Virus record (IMG/VR): IMGVR_UViG_3300023434_000001
Span: 1-48,434 of that record
Source of the DNA: a virus
Reading direction: 5' to 3' (one strand)
DNA: 48,434 bases
Shown here: positions 27,767-34,953 of the stretch, piece by piece
Numbering within the stretch: position 1 is the first letter of the stretch
Layout: each line of letters starts with the position of its first letter
The notes under the pieces: generated by a model
What the model saw: only the letters and a program-made list of their open reading frames with translations
Databases searched by the model: none
Told to the model about the DNA's origin: nothing
Program-made: the position numbers and the translations under genes

Positions 27767-27948
27767 ATATTCCCGTACAGTGAACAAAGATGAGTACGGG
27801 AACTTAAATCTAAACTAGAAAACTTTTGCGCAATTTAGCTCCTTTCTTTTTAGTTAGACAACTTTTTTTGCAATCGTGAATACAAATATAAGCCTTATAT
27901 TTTTACCAGGAGGTGACTTTTATCATGCTTTTTGTGCTTTTAGTGTTT

Positions 27949-27956
27949 TATCTTTG
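27949..27956 (+). promoter_or_regulatory. -7 element for the first early gene
   Basis: TATCTTTG matches the Bacteroidetes -7 consensus TAnnTTTG and lies 27 bases before the ATG at 27984. The nearest TTTTG upstream gives a spacer of only 14 nt, so the -33 element is weak. It supports the shorter start of the following gene. Confidence 0.4.
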
Positions 27957-27983
27957 GTGTATAGAAATTTAAAAATTGACAAA

Positions 27984-28418
27984 ATGGGCGTAGATACAAA
28001 AACAAAAGCAATTAAGCAACATGAGTTCGAAAATTTCATGTTAGAATTACCAAAGGCGTTAAAATTGGCCTTTAAAGATAAATACATTGAGTCTTCATTA
28101 AATGTAAGTGTTAACCATAAACCAAGGGTAGGCGTTAAGTATATGAATTATATTCATGCATCTATTTATTTTCATTTGGATTACGAATGTAGTCATTACG
28201 ACAATAACAAAGAATGCCGAACATTGAGCCTTTATTACGACTATTCTAAAATGGGTTCATTCTATTCATTATCAACTGGAGCATGGGGACATAGCAAGGA
28301 TATATCCAAGGCAATAGTAGATTATTTCGGTGGGTACTCAGATTTCAGCAATTGTGATTCTATTGAAATGGATTATTGCGTACCTCAGAATGAATCTAAA
28401 ATTGGAATAATAACTTAA
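27984..28418 (+). CDS. First early gene, hypothetical protein (144 aa)
   Basis: The ATG at 27984 (MGVDTKTKAIKQHEFE) follows a promoter-like -7 box. The reading frame stays open upstream to 27876, but that part would lie inside the promoter. The protein is soluble, rich in Y, H, S and D in the second half, with GAWGHSKDISKAIVDYFGGY near the C-terminus. No family recognised. An early host-takeover role is a guess from position. Confidence 0.6.
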   Translation: MGVDTKTKAIKQHEFENFMLELPKALKLAFKDKYIESSLNVSVNHKPRVGVKYMNYIHASIYFHLDYECSHYDNNKECRTLSLYYDYSKMGSFYSLSTGAWGHSKDISKAIVDYFGGYSDFSNCDSIEMDYCVPQNESKIGIIT

Positions 28419-28452
28419 CCGTCAGTTTCCGTCAATTCTGGCGGCAATACTT

Positions 28453-28483
28453 AACCGGATATCGTAATTGATTCCGGTTTTGG
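28453..28483 (+). terminator. Possible terminator after the first early gene
   Basis: Stem AACCGGA (28453-28459) / TCCGGTT (28473-28479), 13-nt loop, followed by TTGG only. Weak T-run, so it may be an attenuator. A second imperfect repeat (CCGTCAGTTTCCGTCAATT) lies just upstream at 28419-28437. Confidence 0.4.
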
Positions 28484-28514
28484 TAGTATAGAATATTAAT
28501 TAATAAATGAAAAT

Positions 28515-28892
28515 ATGAAAGTAACAAATGAAAATATCAACTTAGTAATGTTTAGGTTAAGAAAGCTTTGCCCAAATGGCCTTACGCATCAATACTTTTA
28601 CCCAAGTGCTAAACGAAGAAACTCGATAGGCAATGAAGTTGGAATATTTCTTGATCAAATAGAAAATAGTACTAAGCCTACGTTTTGTGCCACCATAGTT
28701 GAATCAGATGACATGCCGTGGAGTCAAAAATTTATTAGGGTTCGCAATAGCGAGTTTGATTATCATGACTACATGGCGTTTATTATTCACGCTGGAGATA
28801 CTATTGAGTTTCATAAAAATCATGCAGTTCATTGTTGCAATTTGGCTATTAGCCCAGAAAAGGCTATCAACATTATTAAATCTATTAACTAA
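28515..28892 (+). CDS. Hypothetical protein (125 aa)
   Basis: A 125-aa soluble protein starting MKVTNENINLVMFRLRKL, with a C-terminal helix (SPEKAINIIKSIN). It has an AT-rich leader without Shine-Dalgarno and a six-base gap to the next gene, so they form an operon. Family unknown. Confidence 0.6.
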   Translation: MKVTNENINLVMFRLRKLCPNGLTHQYFYPSAKRRNSIGNEVGIFLDQIENSTKPTFCATIVESDDMPWSQKFIRVRNSEFDYHDYMAFIIHAGDTIEFHKNHAVHCCNLAISPEKAINIIKSIN

Positions 28893-28898
28893 TAACCT

Positions 28899-29138
28899 AT
28901 GGGAAAGAAATTAAATGACTGTGAAAAAGCTCAGAAAAAGCTTGAATACTCAGGAAAGGCTTTAATTAGATCAATGATTGAAGTAAGTAAGGCAACCAAG
29001 GGATTATCAGAATATTTTGATACTATTGAAGCTATCAAAAAAGAAAAGAAACGACTTGCGCGAATCAAGAGAATTAAAAATTTAAAATCTTTTTTTAGTA
29101 ATCCTATTAAACACATCAAAGAACGGCTAAATAATTAG
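28899..29138 (+). CDS. Small basic coiled-coil protein (79 aa)
   Basis: A 79-aa lysine-rich helical protein (CEKAQKKLEYSGKALIRSM; IKKEKKRLARIKRIKNLK). It probably binds nucleic acid or membranes through its basic C-terminal half. Unknown family. Part of the early operon of small genes. Confidence 0.6.
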   Translation: MGKKLNDCEKAQKKLEYSGKALIRSMIEVSKATKGLSEYFDTIEAIKKEKKRLARIKRIKNLKSFFSNPIKHIKERLNN

Positions 29139-29169
29139 CTAAAGTTAATAATTTTTAATAACTTTCACA

Positions 29170-29313
29170 ATGAAAAGCAAACTATTACGCTGCGAATTAG
29201 CAAAAGAAAAGGACTGGAAAAAGATACTTAAAAGATCGGTTAAAACTACCGTATTTATCCTTATTGGATTATCAATATTGTTATTCACTTTATATCAAAT
29301 TTGGAAACCATGA
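29170..29313 (+). CDS. Small membrane protein (47 aa)
   Basis: Starts MKSKLLRCELAKEKDWKK and has one membrane span near the C-terminus (TTVFILIGLSILLFTLYQI). Its stop overlaps the ATG of the next membrane protein gene (ATGA), so the two are probably made together. Function unknown. Confidence 0.6.
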   Translation: MKSKLLRCELAKEKDWKKILKRSVKTTVFILIGLSILLFTLYQIWKP

Positions 29314-29621
29314 GCTTAAAACAAACTATACTTTTATGGATAGCATTTATAGCTGTCATGTTTTTCTTTCTATTTATGGCTATTACTGAAAGCGTATGTC
29401 TAAAGAAAGAAAAGCCAGCCGGAGAATTAAGGATTGAAGCACCAGTAAGATCATGTACCTGCATAAGTATTGATTGTTCAAAATTTAAAGAACTGGATTT
29501 TGTATTCTTTAATAAGGATGGCGAATTAGAATACAAAGAAGCAGATGAGTACGATTTATGGAAAGACACTAGAATTGGTCTTGTTATGAATGATAGTACT
29601 TTATTGGTTTATGAAAATTGA
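29310..29621 (+). CDS. Membrane-anchored small protein (103 aa)
   Basis: The ATG at 29310 overlaps the previous stop; a TTG three codons upstream is less likely. N-terminal membrane anchor at about 5-26 (QTILLWIAFIAVMFFFLFMA) followed by a soluble domain with CTCISIDC, a possible disulfide or metal site. Superinfection exclusion is one possible role for such early membrane proteins, but nothing specific supports it. Confidence 0.55.
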   Translation: MSLKQTILLWIAFIAVMFFFLFMAITESVCLKKEKPAGELRIEAPVRSCTCISIDCSKFKELDFVFFNKDGELEYKEADEYDLWKDTRIGLVMNDSTLLVYEN

Positions 29622-29639
29622 CTTTGTGAAGTGAGTCAT

Positions 29640-29696
29640 AGGGTAGTGCAATTGTTCCTTTTTGATTGATTGGAGGTTTGAGCTACCCTTTTTTAT
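29640..29696 (+). terminator. Long-loop terminator
   Basis: Stem AGGGTAG (29640-29646) / CTACCCT (29683-29689) followed by TTTTT. The loop is 36 nt. It follows the membrane protein pair and ends the first early operon. Confidence 0.65.
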
Positions 29697-29783
29697 TTTG
29701 ATAAAACTTCATAAACCTGTAATAAGTCATATATTTTGACATTATTAAGATCTATTTTTGAATCAAATTAAAAACTAAATGAT

Positions 29784-29903
29784 ATGATCGAATCAGGAGA
29801 TTACCCAGAAGGAGCAGAGTTTGATCTAAATGCACCTTGGAATCAAGACCAAAACGAGGATGATAATAATAATTTTGAACCAGAATTTGAACAGGAGGAC
29901 TAA
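29784..29903 (+). CDS. Very acidic small protein (39 aa)
   Basis: 39 residues, with D, E and N making up a large share (NQDQNEDDNNN, EPEFEQED). The stop overlaps the next ATG (TAATG). Such acidic peptides can mimic DNA. An early DNA-mimic or SSB-tail-like role is a guess. It follows a possible -7 box TATTTTTG at about 29752. Confidence 0.5.
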   Translation: MIESGDYPEGAEFDLNAPWNQDQNEDDNNNFEPEFEQED

Positions 29904-30097
29904 TGACACCACACGACAAAGAAGAACTAAGATTTAGCCTTAGTAGTTGGAATCATAAGCATCAAACACAATTTACATTAAAGAGTGTTATAAGGATTGC
30001 CAGAGAGCTAAAAAACCATGTAGGAAATGAGTTTATTGCAGACCTTGAAACTGAATACGAAGGTGAATACGGACTTGAAGAATTAAAAAAGATATGA
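29903..30097 (+). CDS. Hypothetical protein (64 aa)
   Basis: A helical 64-aa protein starting MTPHDKEELRFSLSSWN. It is coupled to both neighbours by overlapping stop and start codons. Unknown function. It belongs to the operon leading into the recombination genes. Confidence 0.55.
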   Translation: MTPHDKEELRFSLSSWNHKHQTQFTLKSVIRIARELKNHVGNEFIADLETEYEGEYGLEELKKI

Positions 30098-30495
30098 AAA
30101 AGAAAAACATTTTTGAAACGCTCGAAGAAAAGAAAATATTATATGCAGTCGGGCGTTCACGCATAGGGTTTAAATTAAAGACCTTGGAAGAAAGCGAAGT
30201 TGAATACTATGTTATTATTCAAAGAAAAGATAAGGATTCATTAAAGTGTTTCCGTAGTGATCATGATAATAAATTTATTGGACTTCGAACACTTAATCGG
30301 ACTGAAGTTCTATTATTCAAATCAAATCTATCTAAATACGATGTTTTAATAGATAACGAGGACGGTAAAATATTTGAATTGAAAGGTGTAAATTTCAATC
30401 AGAAGTATAGTAAATATGCCAAAGAACAAGCGATTAAAGACAGTAAAATAGCTGCTAAAAAAGCTAAGAAAAAGAAACAAATTAACACTAAATAA
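30094..30495 (+). CDS. Basic hypothetical protein (133 aa)
   Basis: A 133-aa lysine-rich protein with a beta-rich middle (FKLKTLEESEVEYYVII) and a C-terminal basic helix ending KKAKKKKQINTK. It lies two bases before the Rad52-like gene. Nucleic acid binding is plausible from charge only. Confidence 0.55.
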   Translation: MKKKNIFETLEEKKILYAVGRSRIGFKLKTLEESEVEYYVIIQRKDKDSLKCFRSDHDNKFIGLRTLNRTEVLLFKSNLSKYDVLIDNEDGKIFELKGVNFNQKYSKYAKEQAIKDSKIAAKKAKKKKQINTK

Positions 30496-30497
30496 AG

Positions 30498-31028
30498 ATG
30501 GATATTAAAAACCTAAGAACACCGCTTGATATTAAGGATATTGATTTTCGTATTCAATCTATAAACAAAGGCGGTTATGCAACTATTTTAGCGTATAAGA
30601 ACGCAAGAGTTGACATGAATAGGCTTGATGATGTTTGTGGTGCTGAAAACTGGCAACGTGACCACAAAGAGCTTAAAAACGTTATCTATGCCGGAATAGG
30701 TATTTACTTTAAAGATTCAGAACAATGGGTTTGGAAATGGGATGCAGGATCAGAATCATTTACTGAAAAACAAAAAGGCGAATCATCAGACAGTTTTAAA
30801 CGCTCTGGCTTTAATTGGGGCATTGGTAGGGAATTATACGACTATCCAGTAATTCAAGTAAAATTGAATGCTGACGAGTTTGAATTGAAAGATAATAAAG
30901 CCAGAGCCACATGGAATTTAAAGTTAAAACAATGGCGGTGGCATTCTGAATTTAAAGACGGCAAATTGGTTCGATTGGCAGCAAAAGACGAAAACAGTAA
31001 ATTAAGATTTAACTTTAAAACAGAATAA
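30498..31028 (+). CDS. Rad52-family single-strand annealing protein (Sak-like), 176 aa
   Basis: A recombinase that anneals complementary single strands in phage recombination. Family signs are the N-terminal NRLDDVCGAENWQ (41-53) and the segment SSDSFKRSGFNWGIGREL (96-113), matching the conserved K-R-A...F-G-I-G-R-x-L-Y core of Rad52/Sak annealases. The next two genes are its usual partners: a small conserved protein and an SSB-like protein. Confidence 0.82.
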   Translation: MDIKNLRTPLDIKDIDFRIQSINKGGYATILAYKNARVDMNRLDDVCGAENWQRDHKELKNVIYAGIGIYFKDSEQWVWKWDAGSESFTEKQKGESSDSFKRSGFNWGIGRELYDYPVIQVKLNADEFELKDNKARATWNLKLKQWRWHSEFKDGKLVRLAAKDENSKLRFNFKTE

Positions 31029-31029
31029 A

Positions 31030-31497
31030 ATGGAATCAGCAATAAGTATTTTCAGTAAATTACCTGAAACAAAAGAGCAAGTAAGTAGCTATGCTAAACT
31101 ACTGAGAGAATCGGTACTAAATGGTGAAGTAGAGCCGTTAAAATTCATGGCGCAAGTATCTGCATTCGAATTAATGTTAAAGCAGCTTAAAAACGATCAT
31201 TTGATTAAAGACTGCGCACTTGAAGAAGCTGAGAAACATGGTGCAAAATCATTCGAGCTAGGAAATGCAAAATACCAAATTAAAGAAGTTGGTACGAAGT
31301 ATGATTTTACCGGATGTCAAGACACTGAATGGGAAACATACCAGTCAAATGAATCTGACGCAAAGCTAAAAAGAACTGAAAGGGAAAAGCTTTTAAAATC
31401 CCTTACTCCTAACATGGAATTATTTAATTCCGATGGTGTGCAATTAGAATTACCAAAAAAAACATCTACAACTCAGGTTGTAATAATACTTAAATAA
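31030..31497 (+). CDS. Recombination-operon protein (155 aa)
   Basis: A helical acidic protein starting MESAISIFSKLPETKEQVS. It lies between the annealase and SSB-like genes with a one-base gap on each side. This type of protein commonly accompanies phage annealases in Bacteroidetes, possibly as an accessory factor, but I cannot name its family. Confidence 0.6.
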   Translation: MESAISIFSKLPETKEQVSSYAKLLRESVLNGEVEPLKFMAQVSAFELMLKQLKNDHLIKDCALEEAEKHGAKSFELGNAKYQIKEVGTKYDFTGCQDTEWETYQSNESDAKLKRTEREKLLKSLTPNMELFNSDGVQLELPKKTSTTQVVIILK

Positions 31498-31875
31498 ATG
31501 AGCAACTTATCAGAACAAGGGAAAATAACACAAGTATTAACTCCACAGGCAGGAACAAGTAAGGCGGGTAAGGAATGGAACAAACAAGATTTCGTTATCG
31601 AAACCCTTGACCAATACCCTAAAAGTATTTGCTTTACTTTATTTGGGGACAAAACAAGTTTGTTGAATAATTTAAAACAAGGCGACAATGTAGAAGTATT
31701 TTTTAACCTTGAATCCAGAGAATTTAATGAAAAGTGGTATCATAACGTTAATGCGTGGAAAGTTGAAACATTAGTTTCTGAACCTGTAAATGAAACACAA
31801 CAGAGCGTGCCGGATGCATTTAAAAACGAGCCGGAAGATAATAGCCAACAAGAAGAAGATGACCTTCCGTTTTGA
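31498..31875 (+). CDS. SSB-like OB-fold protein (DUF3127 type), 125 aa
   Basis: Binds single-stranded DNA to support the annealase and replication. The first about 100 residues fit the OB-fold pattern of DUF3127 (GKITQVLTPQAG; KSICFTLFGDK; WYHNVNAWKVE). The C-terminus EEDDLPF is the acidic tip that in SSBs recruits partner proteins. DUF3127 is characteristic of Bacteroidetes and their phages. Confidence 0.8.
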   Translation: MSNLSEQGKITQVLTPQAGTSKAGKEWNKQDFVIETLDQYPKSICFTLFGDKTSLLNNLKQGDNVEVFFNLESREFNEKWYHNVNAWKVETLVSEPVNETQQSVPDAFKNEPEDNSQQEEDDLPF

Positions 31876-31901
31876 TATTAATTAATAATTTTCTATATTT
31901 G
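31870..31901 (+). promoter_or_regulatory. Consensus Bacteroidetes promoter
   Basis: -33 TTTTG (31870-31874), a 19-nt spacer, -7 TATATTTG (31894-31901), the best match to the consensus in the window. The -33 box overlaps the end of the SSB-like gene. The predicted start is near 31908, one base before the ATG at 31909. The transcript begins with two strong hairpins. Confidence 0.8.
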
Positions 31902-31903
31902 CA

Positions 31904-32016
31904 ATGATATGAAATTTGAGATTACCAATATTATGTTTTTAAATCTTCAGTTGACAGAGGTCGACCGAATTTCATATCATATAAACCCGTTAGACGTTCA
32001 ACCGACTAGCGGGTTT
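31904..32016 (+). other. Structured 5' region: two inverted repeats after the promoter
   Basis: A perfect 13-bp pair ATGATATGAAATT (31904-31916) / AATTTCATATCAT (31968-31980), then AAACCCGTTAG (31983-31993) / CTAGCGGGTTT (about 32006-32016) with one mismatch. Both lie at the start of the predicted transcript. They may form a regulatory leader or a small RNA, and they overlap the first 36 codons of the 108-aa ORF. Confidence 0.5.
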
Positions 32017-32235
32017 GCTTATATAGGGAGTTTGGTAAAGTCTTCCGGTGCTGATTGTATCGAGTGCAAAACAAAGCAGAAGAAAACACCTTCCAGTAAA
32101 TTGAATGAAATCGTGATGTTAGCTACCAATCTAATCACGTCTTGCAACCTGTTCCAATTTACTGACGTTAAAAACTGTTCATTTATTGCTTGGCAGAACT
32201 TCGGAATGAAGTTAGGGTTACGAATTGAAGGTTAG
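31909..32235 (+). CDS. Hypothetical ORF over a structured leader (108 aa)
   Basis: Open for 108 codons with an ATG close to the predicted transcription start, so it would be nearly leaderless. A second ATG at 31933 (MFLNLQLTEV) is possible. It has C..C (DCIECK) near residue 50. The codons overlap two inverted repeats, so the locus could instead be a non-coding RNA or both. Family unknown. Confidence 0.45.
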   Translation: MKFEITNIMFLNLQLTEVDRISYHINPLDVQPTSGFAYIGSLVKSSGADCIECKTKQKKTPSSKLNEIVMLATNLITSCNLFQFTDVKNCSFIAWQNFGMKLGLRIEG

Positions 32236-32340
32236 TAAGTTTTCTGATTATTCCCTTTATTGGGATTAAGATTCTCTCAGGCATATTGCAAGGGTTATTG
32301 GGGTTTACTATGAATGGATTAAAAATTTAAAATAAAAGAG

Positions 32341-32676
32341 ATGGAGCCAATTATTACAAGAACAGAATATTTAAAAGCACTTGATACGGTTAATCAGTAT
32401 CAGTTTCAGCTTACAGGTAAGATATCAATACTTGAAAAAGTAGTATTTGAAATGGAAAACAAGGCTAATATTTATACTGGGCTTAAAATAGAAAACCTTG
32501 CGCTTTCAAAACGCCCACGTAGCGCATTGAAGTATTGTAATATAACTCATATTGAACAATTGACTGAGCTATCCAGTAAGGATTTAATAAAATTTAGGAA
32601 TATGGGTGCTCGATCTATAGTTGAAATATCTCATGCGTTAAAGGAATTCAACTTATCATTGGCGGATGGATTTTAA
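32341..32676 (+). CDS. RNA polymerase alpha C-terminal domain-like protein (111 aa)
   Basis: Residues 48-108 match the alpha-CTD fold: GLKIENLALSKRPRSALKYC, ITHIEQLTELS, LIKFRNMGARSIVEI, ALKEFNLSL follow the pattern of bacterial RpoA C-termini (EDL-LS-RA-NALK..., LL-I-NLGKKSL-EI). The first 47 residues are a separate helical region. It may bind UP elements or activators and steer host polymerase, or serve as a decoy for host regulators. Such stand-alone domains are known in Bacteroidetes phages, but their function is unclear. Confidence 0.78.
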   Translation: MEPIITRTEYLKALDTVNQYQFQLTGKISILEKVVFEMENKANIYTGLKIENLALSKRPRSALKYCNITHIEQLTELSSKDLIKFRNMGARSIVEISHALKEFNLSLADGF

Positions 32677-32758
32677 CAGCCTCTAAGTAAAGCAATAAAG
32701 CTATTATCATGAAAAACAAAATAGAAGAAATAGTAAATAAAACTTAAAACTATTAATC

Positions 32759-32959
32759 ATGAGAAAAAGACTAATATTTTCACTACTATTTGCAATCGGA
32801 GTAGCTTCGTTATTTTACTTTGCTACTGCATTTCAGGTATGGAGTTTAAACCCTGATGTTTGGGGTGAACTAATAAGAGAAGATGCTGCGTGGATGATGG
32901 TTTTCTCTGGACTTATTACTTTTATAATTATGTTTTCAACTTATAAAAAGATAAAATGA
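32759..32959 (+). CDS. Two-span membrane protein (66 aa)
   Basis: MRKRLIFSLLFAIGVASLF opens a first membrane span (about 4-24), and MMVFSGLITFIIMFSTY near the end is a second. Between them is a short polar loop. The stop overlaps the next ATG (ATGA). Unknown early membrane protein. A short upstream ORF (MKNKIEEIVNKT, 32709) is not called. Confidence 0.55.
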   Translation: MRKRLIFSLLFAIGVASLFYFATAFQVWSLNPDVWGELIREDAAWMMVFSGLITFIIMFSTYKKIK

Positions 32960-33147
32960 TATACTGCAACCACTGTAAACACTTCCCTTCAGCTTTACGA
33001 GAGCTAGGGATTAAGGTATCTAAGAAAGATGAAGGATATTGCAAAGCCGGAATTTATATGCGCTATAAACGTCCTAAGAATGCAAATGATACTAATTTTG
33101 GCTTTGCCCTCGGACATTGTAAAGGGTATTGTGCAAATGGTCAATAA
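32956..33147 (+). CDS. Small Cys-rich, zinc-binding-like protein (63 aa)
   Basis: Starts MIYCNHCKHFPS with CNHC, then further cysteines (GYCKAG, HCKGYC), a likely zinc site C-x2-C ... C ... C. It is coupled to the membrane protein gene. Similar small Cys-rich proteins occur in early regions of Bacteroidetes phages. Function unknown. Confidence 0.55.
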   Translation: MIYCNHCKHFPSALRELGIKVSKKDEGYCKAGIYMRYKRPKNANDTNFGFALGHCKGYCANGQ

Positions 33148-33156
33148 ATAAAAGCT

Positions 33157-33672
33157 ATGAAAAAGATTGAAACTTGGTTCGATAAAATAGGTAATAAGAA
33201 GATTTGGGAAAACTTTAATGATTATAAAACTCAGATTGATTCATTGCCAGACGGTCGTTATATTATTAGAACTGACAAGGTTCAAAATAATAGATCACTG
33301 GAACAAAATAATTCATTTTGGGCTATTCCTTATAAGTATTTTCAACATGCGTTAACTGAGTCAGGTCAATTACACAATCCATCAAAACAGCAAATCCATG
33401 AATGGTGCATGCATTATTGCTTACCGGAAACATACAAGGAACGAATACAGACAGAATGGAAAGCGAACGAGCCACTTATTGATGTTCGCACCGGAGAATT
33501 ATTTAAGACTGCATTCCGGCTTACAACTACAAAAATGACTACGGTTGAATCAATGGAATATTATGAAAACATGCAGAACTTCTACGCTGAATATTTTAGC
33601 TCTGGAGAAGAAAAGGATGTTATACCAGATCCAGATAAAGGGTATAAGAATAAAAAACAAAAGGAATCGTAG
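33157..33672 (+). CDS. NinB-like recombination protein (171 aa)
   Basis: NinB (Orf) of lambda binds single strands and helps recombination. Here RSLEQNNSFW (about 47-56) matches the conserved RSL-[ED]-QN-x2-LW motif. The segment MTTVESMEYYENMQNFYAEY (about 127-146) matches the C-terminal helix with the M-x-x-x-E-x-x-x-Y/L-x-E pattern. The position among recombination genes agrees. Distant similarity, so assigned by motif. Confidence 0.7.
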   Translation: MKKIETWFDKIGNKKIWENFNDYKTQIDSLPDGRYIIRTDKVQNNRSLEQNNSFWAIPYKYFQHALTESGQLHNPSKQQIHEWCMHYCLPETYKERIQTEWKANEPLIDVRTGELFKTAFRLTTTKMTTVESMEYYENMQNFYAEYFSSGEEKDVIPDPDKGYKNKKQKES

Positions 33673-33702
33673 TTGATTATTTGTTTAAAACTGTTAACTT
33701 TA
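33673..33702 (+). promoter_or_regulatory. Promoter for the DnaA-like gene
   Basis: -33 TTG (33673-33675), a 19-nt spacer, -7 TAACTTTA (33695-33702), close to TAnnTTTG. The ATG at 33719 follows after 16 bases of AT-rich leader. Confidence 0.55.
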
Positions 33703-33718
33703 CTCTAAGTTATTAACA

Positions 33719-34258
33719 ATGAAAGAAATATTTGAAACATCACATATCCTATTCCCTGAGTCAGAACATGGGCTTATTGGATTTGGTGAAATACGTTATA
33801 GGCTTGATAGGGTCAGTGAAACACTTGAAATATACACTAACTATAATCACCATAAAAAAGACAACAAGCCATTCAAGATATTAACAGGTAATTCAGCACG
33901 TGTTGTTTATGCTGAAATGCAAAAGCCAAAAGAAAACACACTTCTCACTGATGATGAAATAGCAGCAATAGGACTACTAGCCACAAGAGTTGACATGATA
34001 GATGCAACTAATAAAACAAGGAAACAAGAAGTTGTATTCGCAAGGTATCTAATAATGTGGGGACTAAAGGAATATTTAAAATATTCACTAGCCAAATCAG
34101 GGGCGTATTTTAATCTTGACCACGCAACAGCACTTCATGGGAATAATATCATAAATGAAAAAGCTAAATATTTGAGTGACGACCAATTGTTTATGAAAAA
34201 AAGCTTCAAGAAAAGAGTTGCTTACGAAGCCAATAAAAAGAAAAGAGATTACACTTAA
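33719..34258 (+). CDS. DnaA domain IV-like DNA-binding protein (179 aa)
   Basis: Residues about 100-150 carry the DnaA C-terminal signature: RKQEVVFARYLIMW, KYSLAKSGAYFN, then DHATALHG at 134-141 (consensus DHTTVLHA). No AAA+ domain is present. The N-terminal 95 residues are unrelated. It may bind DnaA boxes at the phage or host origin, helping phage replication or blocking the host. Confidence 0.75.
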   Translation: MKEIFETSHILFPESEHGLIGFGEIRYRLDRVSETLEIYTNYNHHKKDNKPFKILTGNSARVVYAEMQKPKENTLLTDDEIAAIGLLATRVDMIDATNKTRKQEVVFARYLIMWGLKEYLKYSLAKSGAYFNLDHATALHGNNIINEKAKYLSDDQLFMKKSFKKRVAYEANKKKRDYT

Positions 34259-34267
34259 TCAACCACA

Positions 34268-34459
34268 ATGAGCAAACAAAAGACCAGCGCACCAAAAGAT
34301 AACTGGGCAAAAGGGAAAAAGAAAAAGCTAGATGACAAACAACTAGCATTGAAGGAAAAGAAAAAGTTTGACGACTCAAACAAAGGCAAGAAAGAAGTAT
34401 TTAGAAAGCATCCTACTTCACCTAGATGTTTAATTGTAACTTATGAAATAATTAAATGA
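34268..34459 (+). CDS. Small lysine-rich protein (63 aa)
   Basis: A very basic, low-complexity protein (KGKKKKLDDKQLALKEKKK). The C-terminus (HPTSPRCLIVTYEIIK) is less charged. Probably nucleic-acid binding. It overlaps the next ATG by four bases. Function unknown. Confidence 0.5.
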   Translation: MSKQKTSAPKDNWAKGKKKKLDDKQLALKEKKKFDDSNKGKKEVFRKHPTSPRCLIVTYEIIK

Positions 34460-34614
34460 CCGACATACAATCACTAAAAGAAATGTATCTTAAGATAAGA
34501 TTAAACTTTGTATCCTGCAATCACTTAATAGGAAGTACTGTAACTATTTCAACAGGTACTAAAGAACTGGATTTTGAATTTGATACTGAAGGTAAATTTT
34601 TAAGGATAGTTTAA
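34456..34614 (+). CDS. Hypothetical protein (52 aa)
   Basis: ATG at 34456, overlapping the previous stop (ATGA), TAA at 34612-34614, overlapping the next ATG (TAATG). Starts MTDIQSLKEMYLKIRLN, with a beta-like second half. The tight coupling at both ends supports a real gene. Function unknown. Confidence 0.5.
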   Translation: MTDIQSLKEMYLKIRLNFVSCNHLIGSTVTISTGTKELDFEFDTEGKFLRIV

Positions 34615-34712
34615 TGGCTAAAGTAAAAAAGTGCAGTTACCCAGAATGCGAAAAGGAAAGGAAAGGATATGAAGAAACACACAAAAATATATTTCGACTT
34701 CTTCAATATTGA
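34614..34712 (+). CDS. Short zinc-knuckle-like ORF before the HNH gene (32 aa)
   Basis: MAKVKKCSYPECEKERKGY then ends after 32 codons, overlapping the start of the HNH gene in another frame. The CSYPEC pair looks like half of a treble-clef zinc site as found in NinG/HNH proteins. It may be a small separate gene or the N-terminal part of the HNH protein joined by frameshifting or split by mutation. Confidence 0.4.
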   Translation: MAKVKKCSYPECEKERKGYEETHKNIFRLLQY

Positions 34713-34953
34713 ATTTGATCCGGTTTCCGGCTGGCATAATGCTATCAGTGAAATATCAGGGCTTCCGGCTGTTGACATAAATCACATTGAATGTCGTGGA
34801 ATGGGTGGGAGTAAAGAAAAAGACAATATAGAAAATCTCATGGCAATGACCAGAGATGAACACATCGAATACGGTGACAAAGAACAACACAAAGAATATT
34901 TAAAACAAATACATGAGACTTTTATTAGAAGATTTACCCAAAGTAAGTCTTAA
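34669..34953 (+). CDS. Small HNH endonuclease-like protein (94 aa)
   Basis: HNH pattern: DINHIECRG (36-44) with H39, then ENLMAMTRDEHIEYG (55-69) with N56 and H65. The enzyme may nick DNA in recombination or packaging, as with NinG-type proteins. The start is preceded by GGAAAGGAT, a good ribosome site. The upstream 32-aa ORF carries a Cys pair that could once have been its zinc-binding N-terminus. Confidence 0.65.
   Translation: MKKHTKIYFDFFNIEFDPVSGWHNAISEISGLPAVDINHIECRGMGGSKEKDNIENLMAMTRDEHIEYGDKEQHKEYLKQIHETFIRRFTQSKS

Larger units (their letters stand above)
27442..27983. promoter_or_regulatory. Divergent early/late control region
   Basis: This 542-bp stretch without a convincing protein gene separates the minus-strand late genes from the plus-strand early genes. 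It contains the late promoter, a hairpin at 27486-27512, a second hairpin with stem AGAGAAT/ATTCTCT near 27653-27683, the tRNA-Thr gene and a possible early promoter. A longer reading of the first early ORF (from 27876) would start here but is judged too long. Confidence 0.55.

Noticed and set aside
32709-32747. 12-codon ORF MKNKIEEIVNKT
   Set aside because: Too short to support as a gene; may be a fragment left by deletion.
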